A stretch of 33,688 bases of DNA, taken from Winogradskyella sp. GTDB taxonomy: Bacteria > Bacteroidota > Bacteroidia > Flavobacteriales > Flavobacteriaceae. Numbering within the stretch: position 1 is the stretch's first letter; each line of letters begins with the position of its first letter. The notes below the pieces were generated by a model. That model was not told where the DNA came from. It saw only the letters and a program-made list of their open reading frames with translations, and did no database searches. Shown here piece after piece: positions 17,872-27,821 of this stretch. The position numbers were made by a program, and so were the translations under genes. Location of the stretch: assembly GCA_030149175.1 (NCBI GenBank), contig JASBSA010000128.1:1-33688 (forward strand), in the 5' to 3' direction.

Positions 17872-18936
17872 ATGAAAGTTTTAATCATACAACAAAAAAT
17901 GATTGGTGATGTTTTAGCTTCAAGCATTTTATTTGAAGCTATTAAACATCATAATCATGATGCCGAGTTACACTATTTAATTAATACGCATACCTTTCCT
18001 GTTGTAGATCACAATCCTTTTATTGATAAAATTCAGTTCTTTACTCCAGAGCATGAAAAAAACAAGTTGAAGCTTATAAAATTTGCCAAACAGCTCAGAA
18101 AAGAAAATTACGATGTTATCATTGATGTTTACTCTAAATTATCGAGTAATTTGATTACACTTTTCTCTAAGGCAAAAATCAAAATCTCTATAGATAAAAG
18201 CAGAAATAGGTTATTTTACACACACTTATTTAAACACAAGGCAAAAGCAGATACCAACGCAGGTTTAGCCATAGAAAACCGACTGCAATTGCTGCAACCT
18301 TTAGGAATAGATACAAGTAAAATTGTTAGACCAAAAATATATCTAACCGAAGAAGAAAAATCTGCAGCCAAAACATTTTTAGAGTCACATCATATTAACA
18401 CCAACAAACCACTGTATATGATTGGAGTTTTGGGTAGTGGAGCCAACAAAACTTACCCTTTTGATTTTATGGCTTCAGTGATAGATAAAGTTGTTAAAAC
18501 GCAACCAGAATGTCAGATTTTATTTAACTACATTCCCAAACAAGAGACTGATGCCAAAGCAATCTTAGATTTGTGTGAATCTGAAACTCAAAAACACATC
18601 TACTTTGAGGTTTTTGGTAAAAGTTTGAGAGAATTTCTTACCATTACCCATCATTGCACTGCACTAATTGGCAACGAAGGAGGTGCTATAAATATGGCTA
18701 AAGCCTTACATATTCCAACATTTACAATTTTTTCACCGTGGATTAAAAAAGAAGCTTGGAATATGTTTGATGATAGCAAAAAACACGTGTCTGTTCACCT
18801 TAAGGATTTTGACAATCAACTATACTCAGGAGTTAAGCATCCAAAGGAGTTAAAACCTAAAGCTTCTGATTTATATTCAAAATTTAAACCTTCTTATTTT
18901 GAAGACAGCTTGGTAAAATTTTTAAATGACCTCTAA
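17872..18936 (+). CDS. glycosyltransferase family 9 (heptosyltransferase-like)
   Basis: MKVLIIQQKMIGDVLASSILFEAIKH, LIGNEGGAINMAKALHIPTFTIFSPW. Confidence 0.88.
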   Translation: MKVLIIQQKMIGDVLASSILFEAIKHHNHDAELHYLINTHTFPVVDHNPFIDKIQFFTPEHEKNKLKLIKFAKQLRKENYDVIIDVYSKLSSNLITLFSKAKIKISIDKSRNRLFYTHLFKHKAKADTNAGLAIENRLQLLQPLGIDTSKIVRPKIYLTEEEKSAAKTFLESHHINTNKPLYMIGVLGSGANKTYPFDFMASVIDKVVKTQPECQILFNYIPKQETDAKAILDLCESETQKHIYFEVFGKSLREFLTITHHCTALIGNEGGAINMAKALHIPTFTIFSPWIKKEAWNMFDDSKKHVSVHLKDFDNQLYSGVKHPKELKPKASDLYSKFKPSYFEDSLVKFLNDL

Positions 18937-18938
18937 AA

Positions 18939-19760
18939 CTAGCCTTTTTTGATACCAAATTCGGTCCACTTTTTATTTTCCTTTTTTGTAGTTGCCCGTA
19001 TTGCCAAATTTCGGTCTAAAGATTCTTTGGTTTTATAGCCACGAGCATGATCGAGATGCAAACAAATCGCTTTATAACGTATTTGTTTAGTTTTAATACC
19101 ATTGTTGATTAAACGCTCACCTAACTCTCTATCTGGCCCACCATATTGCATACGTTCATCGTAGCCATTTATAGCCAATAAATCAGATTTCCATGCCGAA
19201 GAATTACAATTGTTAAATGTGGCGCCTGTTGGTGTGACTACATCTAGAAAATTGGCTAAACCGTTTTTAGCAGAAAGCTTCAACTTATTTTTACCACCTA
19301 GTTCTCCTTGTTGCTTTAACCATTTTACCTCAAAACAACGCTTGGATTTTATATCATCTTCCACTATGGCCTCACTAATATCCATAGGTAGTTTACAATA
19401 ACCACCAGATAGAAAATAGCCTTTTTCGGCTTGTTTGGCATGGGTTTCAACAAAATCTTCACGAGGAATACAGTCGCCATCCGTAAATAATATGTAGTCA
19501 TGCTTAGCCATAACAATGGCTTCATTCAAAATTTTTTGACGTCGGTATCCTATATCTTCATGCCATGCATGTGTGATTTCTACAGGATAATCTTGTTTAA
19601 ATCGATCTATTAAGTCTTTGGTTTCGCTGGTTGAACCATCATCCGCAATAATAATGTCAAAATCCTTGTAAGTCTGCACACTATAACCGTACAACACTTT
19701 TTCTAACCAATCGGTTTTATTATAGGTGGCAATAATAACTGTAATTTTAGGTAATGCCAT
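18939..19760 (-). CDS. glycosyltransferase family 2, with C-terminal galactosyltransferase-type motif
   Basis: ITVIIATYNKTDWLEKVLYGYSVQTYKDFDIIIADDGSTSETKDLI, FTDGDCIPREDFVETH, MQYGGPDRELGERLINNGI. Confidence 0.92.
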   Translation of the reverse strand: MALPKITVIIATYNKTDWLEKVLYGYSVQTYKDFDIIIADDGSTSETKDLIDRFKQDYPVEITHAWHEDIGYRRQKILNEAIVMAKHDYILFTDGDCIPREDFVETHAKQAEKGYFLSGGYCKLPMDISEAIVEDDIKSKRCFEVKWLKQQGELGGKNKLKLSAKNGLANFLDVVTPTGATFNNCNSSAWKSDLLAINGYDERMQYGGPDRELGERLINNGIKTKQIRYKAICLHLDHARGYKTKESLDRNLAIRATTKKENKKWTEFGIKKG

Positions 19761-19763
19761 AAT

Positions 19764-20585
19764 TTATTTATTGATACCAAATTCGGTATACGTTGATTTA
19801 CTCCTTTTTGTTTCTTGTCGAATCTTCTTGTTATTCCTTTCAGATTGAACATTTTTATAAGGTCTTTCGTGGTGCAAATGTACACAAATCGTACTATACC
19901 GCACTTGTAGAAACTTGATTCCATTATTCATCATGCGTTCACCGACTTCTCTATCTTCCCCACCATACTGCATACGCTCGTCAAAACCATTTACTTCAAT
20001 AATATCTTTCTTATAACAAGACACATTCATGCCGTCAAACGTTGCTTTAGTTGGTGTGAATGCATTTAAAAGCTTCGCCTTAATTTTAGACCTGGTTAAT
20101 TTGTTAAGCTTAAACGTTTTGGGCTGACCTTTTGCTAAAAGCCACTGTTTATCGAAACATTTTTGATTTTCTATAATTTCTTTAGTGATACTTTGTGATA
20201 TTCTTTCAGTCAATTTAAAATACCCTCCTGATAGTGCACAATTTGGACGTTTTAATTTTAAGTGTGTTTCTACAAAATCCGCTCTAGCAATACAATCGCC
20301 ATCTGTAAAAATGAGATAGTCTGAATTGGATGCCATAATCGCTTTATTAAGGATTTTGGTTTTCTGAAACCCTTCATCCTCTTGCCAAACGTGAATGACA
20401 CTTAATTTTGAAGCAGTCTTAAAGGCATCAATTACTGTTTTTGTACTGTTGTCTGAACCGTCATCTGCAATAATCAATTCAAAATTAGAGACCGTCTGAA
20501 GCTCATAGCTATACAACACCAATTCTAACCATTTTGGTTGATTGTAGGTACTAATAATAACTGAAGCCTGAACTGGTGATTGCAT
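19764..20585 (-). CDS. glycosyltransferase family 2 (paralogue of the 18939-19760 product)
   Basis: ASVIISTYNQPKWLELVLYSYELQTVSNFELIIADDGSDNSTK, FTDGDCIARADFVETH, MQYGGEDREVGERMMNNGI; start MQSPVQ at 20585 preferred over the track start at 20624. Confidence 0.9.
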   Translation of the reverse strand: MQSPVQASVIISTYNQPKWLELVLYSYELQTVSNFELIIADDGSDNSTKTVIDAFKTASKLSVIHVWQEDEGFQKTKILNKAIMASNSDYLIFTDGDCIARADFVETHLKLKRPNCALSGGYFKLTERISQSITKEIIENQKCFDKQWLLAKGQPKTFKLNKLTRSKIKAKLLNAFTPTKATFDGMNVSCYKKDIIEVNGFDERMQYGGEDREVGERMMNNGIKFLQVRYSTICVHLHHERPYKNVQSERNNKKIRQETKRSKSTYTEFGINK

Positions 20586-20590
20586 AAGCA

Positions 20591-20598
20591 CAAAAATA
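20591..20598 (-). promoter_or_regulatory. -7 box TATTTTTG 5 nt before the glycosyltransferase ATG
   Basis: TAnnTTTG on the - strand in the 32-bp divergent gap; TTG at a 23-nt spacer (CAA at 20622). Confidence 0.5.
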
Positions 20599-20617
20599 CT
20601 ATTTTTACAACACTGAA

Positions 20618-21388
20618 ATGACAAGTATGTTAAAACTATCTGGTGTCATAATTACCTTTAATGAAGAACGGAACATAGAACGTTGTTTACAGTCTTTAGT
20701 GAATGTAGTTGACGAGATTGTGGTTGTAGATTCTTACTCGACCGATAATACCAAATCCATTTGTGAAAAATTCAATGTAACCTTTATTGAGCAAGAATTT
20801 CTGGGCTATATAGAACAAAAAAACTTTGCTTTAGAACAAACCACTTACAAGCATGTGGTGTCTTTGGATGGAGATGAAGCTCTTTCTGAAGCACTTCAAA
20901 AATCCATAATTCAACTGAAAAGTAATTGGGCATATGATGGGTATTATGCCAACCGATTTAACAACTTTTGTGGTCAATGGATAAAACATAGTGACTGGTA
21001 TCCCAATAAAAAACTACGCGTTTTTGACAAAACCAAGGCGAAATGGACAGGCATTAATCCACATGATAATGTACAGTTTCATGATAGTAAAACCAAGAGC
21101 GGTCATTTAAAAGGTGATATTTTACATTGGACCTATCAATCGTATTCCGAATTCAATAAAAAAACCGAGCATTTTTCAACCATTGCGGCCAAAGCCTATT
21201 ACGATAAGGGCAAGACAGCTCCTATTTGGAAAATAATATGGAATCCGACTTGGGCATTTTTTAAATCTTATATATTAAGACTTGGGATTTTAGATGGTTT
21301 TAATGGATTTGTTATTTGTGTTCAAACCGCTAACATTACCTTTTTGAAATATTCAAAGTTGCGAGAAATTTATAAGACTGGTAATTAA
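20618..21388 (+). CDS. glycosyltransferase family 2, WaaE/KdtX-like (LPS core)
   Basis: LSGVIITFNEERNIERCLQSLVNVVDEIVVVDSYSTDNT, QKNFALEQTTYKHVVSLDGDEALS, WYPNKKLRVFDKTKAKWTGINPHD. Confidence 0.9.
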   Translation: MTSMLKLSGVIITFNEERNIERCLQSLVNVVDEIVVVDSYSTDNTKSICEKFNVTFIEQEFLGYIEQKNFALEQTTYKHVVSLDGDEALSEALQKSIIQLKSNWAYDGYYANRFNNFCGQWIKHSDWYPNKKLRVFDKTKAKWTGINPHDNVQFHDSKTKSGHLKGDILHWTYQSYSEFNKKTEHFSTIAAKAYYDKGKTAPIWKIIWNPTWAFFKSYILRLGILDGFNGFVICVQTANITFLKYSKLREIYKTGN

Positions 21389-22158
21389 TTTTTCTTCTTC
21401 CTCCAGAAATAATATTTCTTTTTAAAGGCTTCTTTCTTTTTAAAACCTGAAGAAAATTTTTCAGAAAAATAATACATACGTTCCCTTACGGCTTCATGCG
21501 GTTTGTTAATGAGTTTTGCATATTCATCACTAATAATATCTAGCATATAATCCTTTGGAGATAATCGCGCAAAATTTGCCAAACGCTCATCATAAGACAA
21601 GGTTTTAAATTCCATCCGATTCAGGTCTACGAGATAAAAATCATAACCATCTGATGTTTGCTTTATAAGGGTGTTTCCTGGAGAATGATCTAAAAAATGA
21701 ATTCCTTTTTCATGCAGTTGGAACGTAAACTGTGTAAATTGTCTCAAGATATTATCATAATCCTCACATTGTGGCTCGTCAATCAGTTTACGTATTGTAA
21801 AATCATATTCCAATTGTTTACTGATGTAATAACTTTTACCAAAAACAAATAATGATGTAAACTCGACGTATGCTTCTGGACTTGGTGTCAATATCCCTGC
21901 CTCCAAAAGTTTATCTGCATACAAAAAAGAGCGCTCAGCTTTACTTTTTCTAAAAAATCGATAGACAATTTTATTTATAACATTCGGAACTTTAAATCCT
22001 TTTATGTTATACTTCACTCCATCAATTTCCAAGATCTTAATCACATTTCTATAGCCTGTACCAATGAGTTCTCCCTCTTTAGAAAACCGATTAAGTGTTT
22101 CTAAAATCAAGGGCTTAGTGAGTTCTGAATTTTTATGAATTTTAATCCTTACAGACAT
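21385..22158 (-). CDS. lipopolysaccharide kinase (Kdo/WaaP/InaA-like)
   Basis: Kinase-like fold motifs KGIHFLDHSPGNTLI and FYLVDLNRMEF; neighbourhood of LPS glycosyltransferases. Confidence 0.75.
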   Translation of the reverse strand: MSVRIKIHKNSELTKPLILETLNRFSKEGELIGTGYRNVIKILEIDGVKYNIKGFKVPNVINKIVYRFFRKSKAERSFLYADKLLEAGILTPSPEAYVEFTSLFVFGKSYYISKQLEYDFTIRKLIDEPQCEDYDNILRQFTQFTFQLHEKGIHFLDHSPGNTLIKQTSDGYDFYLVDLNRMEFKTLSYDERLANFARLSPKDYMLDIISDEYAKLINKPHEAVRERMYYFSEKFSSGFKKKEAFKKKYYFWRKKKN

Positions 22159-22177
22159 AAATAGCTTTAATTACCTG

Positions 22178-22185
22178 CAAAAGTA
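22178..22185 (-). promoter_or_regulatory. -7 box TACTTTTG for the LPS kinase gene
   Basis: TAnnTTTG on the - strand, 19 nt before ATG; TTG at a 23-nt spacer (CAA at 22209). Confidence 0.55.
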
Positions 22186-22199
22186 GGTATTTAATTCTT

Positions 22200-22207
22200 T
22201 AATTTTG
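22200..22207 (+). promoter_or_regulatory. -7 box TAATTTTG for the 22228 gene
   Basis: TAnnTTTG 20 nt before ATG; no clear TTG at -33. Confidence 0.45.
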
Positions 22208-22227
22208 CCAACATTCAACCAGAGGCT

Positions 22228-23079
22228 ATGTACAAGCATTATCTTATTACACGTTTTAATCTTAGAAATAAGAATTGGGAATTTACCAAGAACAACGAAA
22301 CACTATTAACTCGTGAATGGATGATCCATCGTATTGGTTTGTTCAGTAATTTTTGTTTACCATCTGTAGCCAATCAATCCAATACCAAATTTAAATGGCT
22401 TTTATTTTTTGATATCACAACTGATCAAGATTTTAAATCAGAAATCGAAGAACTTCTTCAACCTTACACACATTTTAAGCCATTTTACATCGATGGCATG
22501 GATGCTTTTCACAGCTCCATCAAAGATTATATCCTTGAAGACAGTAAGGACTCAGACTATATTATTACTTCCCGAATAGATAACGACGATTGCATTCATA
22601 GAGATTATATCAACACCATTCAGTCTCAGTTTCAATCCCAAGATTTTATGGCTATTGATATTTTAAAAGGCTACTCGCTTCAGATTTCACCCGAAATTAT
22701 GCTGGGTAAAAAGGAGCATATTTTTAATCCCTTTATCAGTCTTATCGAAAAAAATGATAATCCAAAGACCGTTTGGTTTAGTGACCATAACATGTGGAAA
22801 AAAGAATCTAGACGTATAGAAATTTCCGATAAGCGCCTATGGATGTCAATCATCCACGAAAAAAACAAAGTGAATGAGTTTGATGGCTATGACAATGTAG
22901 CCTGGGAGACAATTAGAGCAAATTTTAAAGTGTCTGAACACATAGACAACAAAGTCACCAATGAGATTATTCCACATAACAAATGGAGGTATTTAAGCTT
23001 TAAAAACAAATGCTATGTCAACTATGTTTTAGCAAGTAAAAAGTTTAAAAAGGCTTTGGGTCTTTACAAGATTAAATAA
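22228..23079 (+). CDS. putative rhamnosyl/glycosyl transferase
   Basis: YLITRFNLR...REWMIHRIGLFSNFCLPSVANQSNTKFKWLLFFDITTD, IITSRIDNDDCIHRDYI; putative rhamnosyltransferase-like family. Confidence 0.78.
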   Translation: MYKHYLITRFNLRNKNWEFTKNNETLLTREWMIHRIGLFSNFCLPSVANQSNTKFKWLLFFDITTDQDFKSEIEELLQPYTHFKPFYIDGMDAFHSSIKDYILEDSKDSDYIITSRIDNDDCIHRDYINTIQSQFQSQDFMAIDILKGYSLQISPEIMLGKKEHIFNPFISLIEKNDNPKTVWFSDHNMWKKESRRIEISDKRLWMSIIHEKNKVNEFDGYDNVAWETIRANFKVSEHIDNKVTNEIIPHNKWRYLSFKNKCYVNYVLASKKFKKALGLYKIK

Positions 23080-23150
23080 AGTTTTTCAATCTGAATTAAA
23101 ATAAATTGGCTCCTTTTTAAACATAGATAAACGGAGTAATTTTTAATTCA

Positions 23151-23158
23151 TACTTTTG
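23151..23158 (+). promoter_or_regulatory. -7 box TACTTTTG upstream of the GT4 gene
   Basis: TAnnTTTG 19 nt before ATG. Confidence 0.5.
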
Positions 23159-23177
23159 AATCCATAACGAAACTTAC

Positions 23178-24284
23178 ATGCGATTAATTCAGTTTACGGC
23201 CTCCAATGGTTGGAGAGGACACGAACAAAAAATTATTTATCTATACGAGGCATTTAAAGCTGAAGGCTATGTCGAAGATCAGTGGATTGTCTGCCCATCG
23301 GGTTCTGAAATAGAGCGTGTCGCGACCGATAAAGGCATGCAGGTCATTCCCTTTGACTACAAATCTGAATACAGTTTATCATACGCCAAAACATTTAAGA
23401 AACTTGCGGAGGAAAAAAGAGCTACTGTTATTTTTATTCACAGTAGTAAAGCGCACACTTTGGCAGTTTTAGCACATTTTATTTTTAGAATGAAGGTCCC
23501 CTTGGTACTTTGCAGAACACTTATAAAACGTGTCGATACCAATTTCTTTAGAAAATGGAAATACAACTACAAAGGCATCAAAAAAATAATTTGTGTGTCG
23601 CAACCTGTTGTCGAGTCCTTAAAATATGCTGTTAAAGACCATAGTCGTTTTACAATTATCGGTAGTGTTACGGATATCAATAAATTCAAAAAACAAAATC
23701 CCACAGGTCTATTACACAAAGAATTCAACATACCTAAAGATTACAAACTTATTGGTAACGTTGCAGAATTTACTGGTTTTAAAGACCATTATACATGGAT
23801 AGACACGGTTGAAATATTAGTAAAGGAAAATAAAATAAAAGAGAAGTATATACTTGTTGGCAAGGGCAGTTTAGAAGAGAATATAAAAAACTATGTTGAA
23901 GAAAAAGGACTTACAGAGCATATTATCTTCACAGGATTTAGACGCGATATTCCCGAGATTTTACCCGAGTTCGATGTATTTCTTTTTACCTCTAATAACG
24001 AACCAACAGGTGGTGTTCTATTAGAATCCTACGCTTGCAAAGTTCCTATCGTAGCCGCTGATGCAGGAGGTATTTCAGAGGTTATTGTTGACGGTGAGAC
24101 TGGTCTTTTAGCCGAAGTAGGCAATCCTAAAGATTTTGCCAAAAAAGTAAACTTACTAATACGTGACGAAAACCTACAAAATAAATTTACCAAAAATGGG
24201 TATCAATACTTATTAGACAACTTTACAAAGAAAGTTATCTCTAAAAAGATGCACGATGAATTATCTAAGCATCAGCTTCAATAG
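23178..24284 (+). CDS. glycosyltransferase family 4/1
   Basis: KYILVGKGSLEENIKNYVEEKGLTEHIIFTGFRRDIPEILPEFDVFLFTSNNEPTGGVLLESYACKVPIVAADAGGISEVIVDGETGLL. Confidence 0.93.
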   Translation: MRLIQFTASNGWRGHEQKIIYLYEAFKAEGYVEDQWIVCPSGSEIERVATDKGMQVIPFDYKSEYSLSYAKTFKKLAEEKRATVIFIHSSKAHTLAVLAHFIFRMKVPLVLCRTLIKRVDTNFFRKWKYNYKGIKKIICVSQPVVESLKYAVKDHSRFTIIGSVTDINKFKKQNPTGLLHKEFNIPKDYKLIGNVAEFTGFKDHYTWIDTVEILVKENKIKEKYILVGKGSLEENIKNYVEEKGLTEHIIFTGFRRDIPEILPEFDVFLFTSNNEPTGGVLLESYACKVPIVAADAGGISEVIVDGETGLLAEVGNPKDFAKKVNLLIRDENLQNKFTKNGYQYLLDNFTKKVISKKMHDELSKHQLQ

Positions 24285-25155
24285 GCAATTGTATTAAATC
24301 TCCTAATTCTTTATTTAGACGCTCAACAGTAAGACGCTTTAAAGCCGCCCAAGGAAAGAAAGTGAGTTCACCAAAATATGGCTTTCCATTTATAGAATAT
24401 AGGTCAACACGTACAAAAATAAAATCTCTAGATAATTTTTCTGATATGCTTATCAGCTCATTTAAATTATCTGGTTTTGGTAAATCTTTTTCAAGATAAT
24501 TTTTGGTGTTAGAGTCACCTTCAACCTTATTCCATTCTATATCATAATAACAGTTTCTGTATTTTCCATTACAGAATGTTTTAGCCCAAATGTATTTTGG
24601 TTTACCATGAATACAAAAGAACTTATAATCTACAATATTTTCGCTATCTGTTTGGTCTAGATAGTGTTCCGCTAAGATTCTTGGTTGTATTTCCTTATAT
24701 ATTGGCTCTTTATACTTAAAGTAATAATTTTTCCTGAGATATTTTTTAAGGGTCTGTTTTACTTCTAAAACATCTATTTTAGACTTATCATCAACTATAA
24801 CATTATAGCCAGATCCATGAGTACCTTTAAGAGCAAACTGATCAGGTAATGTATCAAAATCAACATCATCAACATTTTGATATATCCCAATAATATCTAC
24901 CAAATACTCCTCACCTATTTTATCCTTTACATATTGCCTTACCTCATACTTATCTACAAAATTTTTATAGTCTTCATTATATAGATTTAACTTTAGCCAT
25001 TGCAATTTCTCCATAAACTCCATAGGTTGGTCTATATTCAAATACTTCTCGTTTTTAAGATAATATTGTGCCTTTACAAATGCAAGGTCAGCATTAGGCT
25101 TATTTTTTAAATATTTAGACAGTAACTGATAATATTTTCGTTTTATGTAATTCAT
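24265..25155 (-). CDS. TupA-like ATP-grasp protein (polysaccharide-associated)
   Basis: FMEKLQWLKLNLYNEDYKNFVDKYEVRQYVKDKIGEEYLV, FALKGTHGSGYNVIV, DYKFFCIHGKPKYI, RVDLYSINGKPYFGELTFFPWA. Confidence 0.87.
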   Translation of the reverse strand: MNYIKRKYYQLLSKYLKNKPNADLAFVKAQYYLKNEKYLNIDQPMEFMEKLQWLKLNLYNEDYKNFVDKYEVRQYVKDKIGEEYLVDIIGIYQNVDDVDFDTLPDQFALKGTHGSGYNVIVDDKSKIDVLEVKQTLKKYLRKNYYFKYKEPIYKEIQPRILAEHYLDQTDSENIVDYKFFCIHGKPKYIWAKTFCNGKYRNCYYDIEWNKVEGDSNTKNYLEKDLPKPDNLNELISISEKLSRDFIFVRVDLYSINGKPYFGELTFFPWAALKRLTVERLNKELGDLIQLPIEADA

Positions 25156-25240
25156 TACGTAAATTATTTAGCTAAAATATCAATAGTTTTTAACATTAAT
25201 AAATTGACTAATTCTATTTTAATTCAACTAGAGTAAGTCG

Positions 25241-25248
25241 TATCTTTG
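25241..25248 (+). promoter_or_regulatory. -7 box TATCTTTG upstream of the CCA-transferase gene
   Basis: TAnnTTTG, 24 nt before ATG 25273. Confidence 0.5.
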
Positions 25249-25272
25249 CGAAACCATTTTTAATTCATAAAA

Positions 25273-26688
25273 ATGAATCATAAACAGGCTCTAAAACACG
25301 ATATTTTTAAAACCATTTCACAATCAGCAAAAGAACTAAATATAGATTCTTATGTTATTGGCGGCTATGTACGTGATTATCTATTGCAACGTGGCACAGC
25401 AAAAGATATCGATGTTGTAGCGGTTGGCAGCGGTATTGAGTTGGCACACCAAGTTTCTAAAAATCTTCCTCATCAACCTAAAGTTCAAGTTTTTAAAACT
25501 TACGGAACAGCAATGCTGCGCTATGAGGATATTGAATTAGAATTTGTAGGCGCCAGAAAAGAAAGCTACAACGAAGATAGCCGAAATCCAATTGTAGAAA
25601 ACGGAACTCTGCAAGACGATCAAAATCGACGTGACTTTACCATTAATGCATTGGCATTAAGCCTTAACAAGGCTAATTTTGGTGAGCTTTTAGATCCTTT
25701 CAACGGATTAGAGGATTTAGACAAAGGAATTATCCGAACACCGCTTGACCCAAATGTAACCTACAGTGACGATCCCTTAAGAATGATGCGAGCCATTAGG
25801 TTTGCAACACAGCTCAACTTTGAAATTGAAGAAAAATCCTTGAAAGCCATTACAGCCAATAAAGACCGAATCAAAATAATAACTAAAGAGCGGATTGTTA
25901 CAGAATTGCACAAAATCCTAGAAAGCGATGTGCCTTCCACCGGTTTTATCTTACTTGAAAAAACTGGTCTCTTAGATTATATTTTACCAGAGCTCACAGC
26001 TCTCAAAGGCATTGATGAGATTGAAGGACAACGTCATAAAGACAACTTCTATCATACCCTAGAAGTTGTTGATAACATTGCGCAGACTACAGACAATTTA
26101 TGGTTACGTTGGGCTGCACTTTTACATGATATCGGAAAAGCACCAACAAAAAAGTTCCATAAAAAAATTGGCTGGACCTTCCATGCCCACGAGTTTGTAG
26201 GCTCTAAAATGGTATATAAATTGTTTAAGCGACTTAAAATGCCATTAAATGACAAAATGAAGTTTGTTCAAAAAATGGTATTGATGAGCTCTCGCCCAAT
26301 TGTTTTAGCTAGTGAAGTTACCGATTCTGCAGTGAGACGTTTAGTATTTGATGCAGGTGAACATGTTGATGATTTAATGACCCTTTGCGAGGCTGACATA
26401 ACTACCAAAAATCCTAAAAAATTCAAAAAATATCACAGCAATTTTAAACTTGTACGAGACAAAATTGTTGAAGTTGAAGAGCGAGATCGTGTTCGTAATT
26501 TTCAACCACCTGTTTCTGGCGAAGAAATAATGAAAGTCTTTAATTTAAAACCTTCAAAAGAAATAGGAATAATTAAAGAAGCTATAAAAGAAGCTATTCT
26601 TGAAGGAGAGATCCCAAACGAACATGAGGCAGCCTACAACTTAATGATCGAAAAAGGAAAAAAATTAGGATTAACTATTCAGGATTAA
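25273..26688 (+). CDS. tRNA nucleotidyltransferase (CCA-adding) with HD domain
   Basis: [75 protein letters not shown]. Confidence 0.93.
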   Translation: MNHKQALKHDIFKTISQSAKELNIDSYVIGGYVRDYLLQRGTAKDIDVVAVGSGIELAHQVSKNLPHQPKVQVFKTYGTAMLRYEDIELEFVGARKESYNEDSRNPIVENGTLQDDQNRRDFTINALALSLNKANFGELLDPFNGLEDLDKGIIRTPLDPNVTYSDDPLRMMRAIRFATQLNFEIEEKSLKAITANKDRIKIITKERIVTELHKILESDVPSTGFILLEKTGLLDYILPELTALKGIDEIEGQRHKDNFYHTLEVVDNIAQTTDNLWLRWAALLHDIGKAPTKKFHKKIGWTFHAHEFVGSKMVYKLFKRLKMPLNDKMKFVQKMVLMSSRPIVLASEVTDSAVRRLVFDAGEHVDDLMTLCEADITTKNPKKFKKYHSNFKLVRDKIVEVEERDRVRNFQPPVSGEEIMKVFNLKPSKEIGIIKEAIKEAILEGEIPNEHEAAYNLMIEKGKKLGLTIQD

Positions 26689-26714
26689 AACAAAAATTTG
26701 CAAAAGAAAGAAAA

Positions 26715-27731
26715 ATGAAAAAGGATAATAAAACCGTTATTTACTGGCTACTCACAGGTTGTTTCTTAATTTTTATTATGGTGATTGTAGGTGGTATTAC
26801 CAGACTTACGCATTCTGGCCTTTCCATTTCTAATTACAAGCTGATTTCTGGTACCATTCCGCCAATGAATGAGATTGAGTGGAATGAAGCTTTTGATTTG
26901 TACAAGCAATATCCTGAGTATCAAAAACTCAACTACGGTATGTCTTTAGAAGAGTTTAAAGACATTTACTTTTGGGAATGGATTCATCGTGTTATTGGTC
27001 GTTTTATTGGCCTAGTATTCATTATTCCATTTGTTTATTTTTTAATTAGAAAACAACTATCTAAATCCACTATCAAAAAATCGATTATACTTCTCATTAT
27101 GGGAGGTTTCCAGGGTTTTCTTGGATGGTATATGGTAAAAAGCGGTTTGGTAGATAGACCAGATGTTAGCCACTACAGATTGGCGGCACATTTAACAACC
27201 GCATTTTTAACTTTTGCCTATACCTTTTGGGTAGCTTTAGACTTGATCTTTCCAGATAAAAAAGCTGTTGATACCAAACTTAGAAACTTTATGCGACTAG
27301 GCCTAGTTGTTTTAATCATTCAAATAATTTATGGAGCCTTTGTTGCTGGGCTAGATGCGGGATGGATTCATAACCATTGGCCCTTTATGAGTGAAGGTAA
27401 GTTTATGCACGAAACGGTATACACTGAACAAAATCCAACGTACCTCAACTTTATAGAAGGCAAGAGCGGTGTACAGTTTGTACATAGAACTTTGGCATAT
27501 GTTGTTGTAATTTTTATGTTAGCCATTTGGTATAAAGCTACCCGTAGGGAAATTTCAAAATGGCAAATATTAGGTGTCAATAGCCTACTTCTTGTTGTTG
27601 GGATTCAATTTTTTCTTGGTGTACTCACCTTATTATTAGCAGTACCGGTTTGGCTAGGTGTTTTGCATCAGGTAGTTGCATTTATTTTGCTCAGTAGTAT
27701 GGTTTTTACACTGCACCGTTTTAGTAAGTAA
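26715..27731 (+). CDS. ctaA: heme A synthase COX15/CtaA
   Basis: MVIVGGITRLTHSGLSISNYKLISGTIPP, YFWEWIHRVIGRFIGLVF, FVAGLDAGWIHNHWPFM, VQFVHRTLAYVVV. Confidence 0.93.
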   Translation: MKKDNKTVIYWLLTGCFLIFIMVIVGGITRLTHSGLSISNYKLISGTIPPMNEIEWNEAFDLYKQYPEYQKLNYGMSLEEFKDIYFWEWIHRVIGRFIGLVFIIPFVYFLIRKQLSKSTIKKSIILLIMGGFQGFLGWYMVKSGLVDRPDVSHYRLAAHLTTAFLTFAYTFWVALDLIFPDKKAVDTKLRNFMRLGLVVLIIQIIYGAFVAGLDAGWIHNHWPFMSEGKFMHETVYTEQNPTYLNFIEGKSGVQFVHRTLAYVVVIFMLAIWYKATRREISKWQILGVNSLLLVVGIQFFLGVLTLLLAVPVWLGVLHQVVAFILLSSMVFTLHRFSK

Positions 27732-27736
27732 TGGGT

Positions 27737-27764
27737 AATGAGAAATGAGAAATGAGAAATGAGA
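27737..27764 (+). repeat. tandem heptamer array (AATGAGA)x4
   Basis: Exact 4 x 7 bp: AATGAGA AATGAGA AATGAGA AATGAGA. Confidence 0.97.
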
Positions 27765-27821
27765 AAATTACTAAACGCATAAACAACTCGACAGATAAAC
27801 AAATAAACCTTTAAAGCATTT

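Noticed and set aside
19703-19924. 73-aa - strand ORF spanning the junction of the two GT2 genes
   Set aside because: Out of frame with both genes and low-complexity; overlaps their coding ends.
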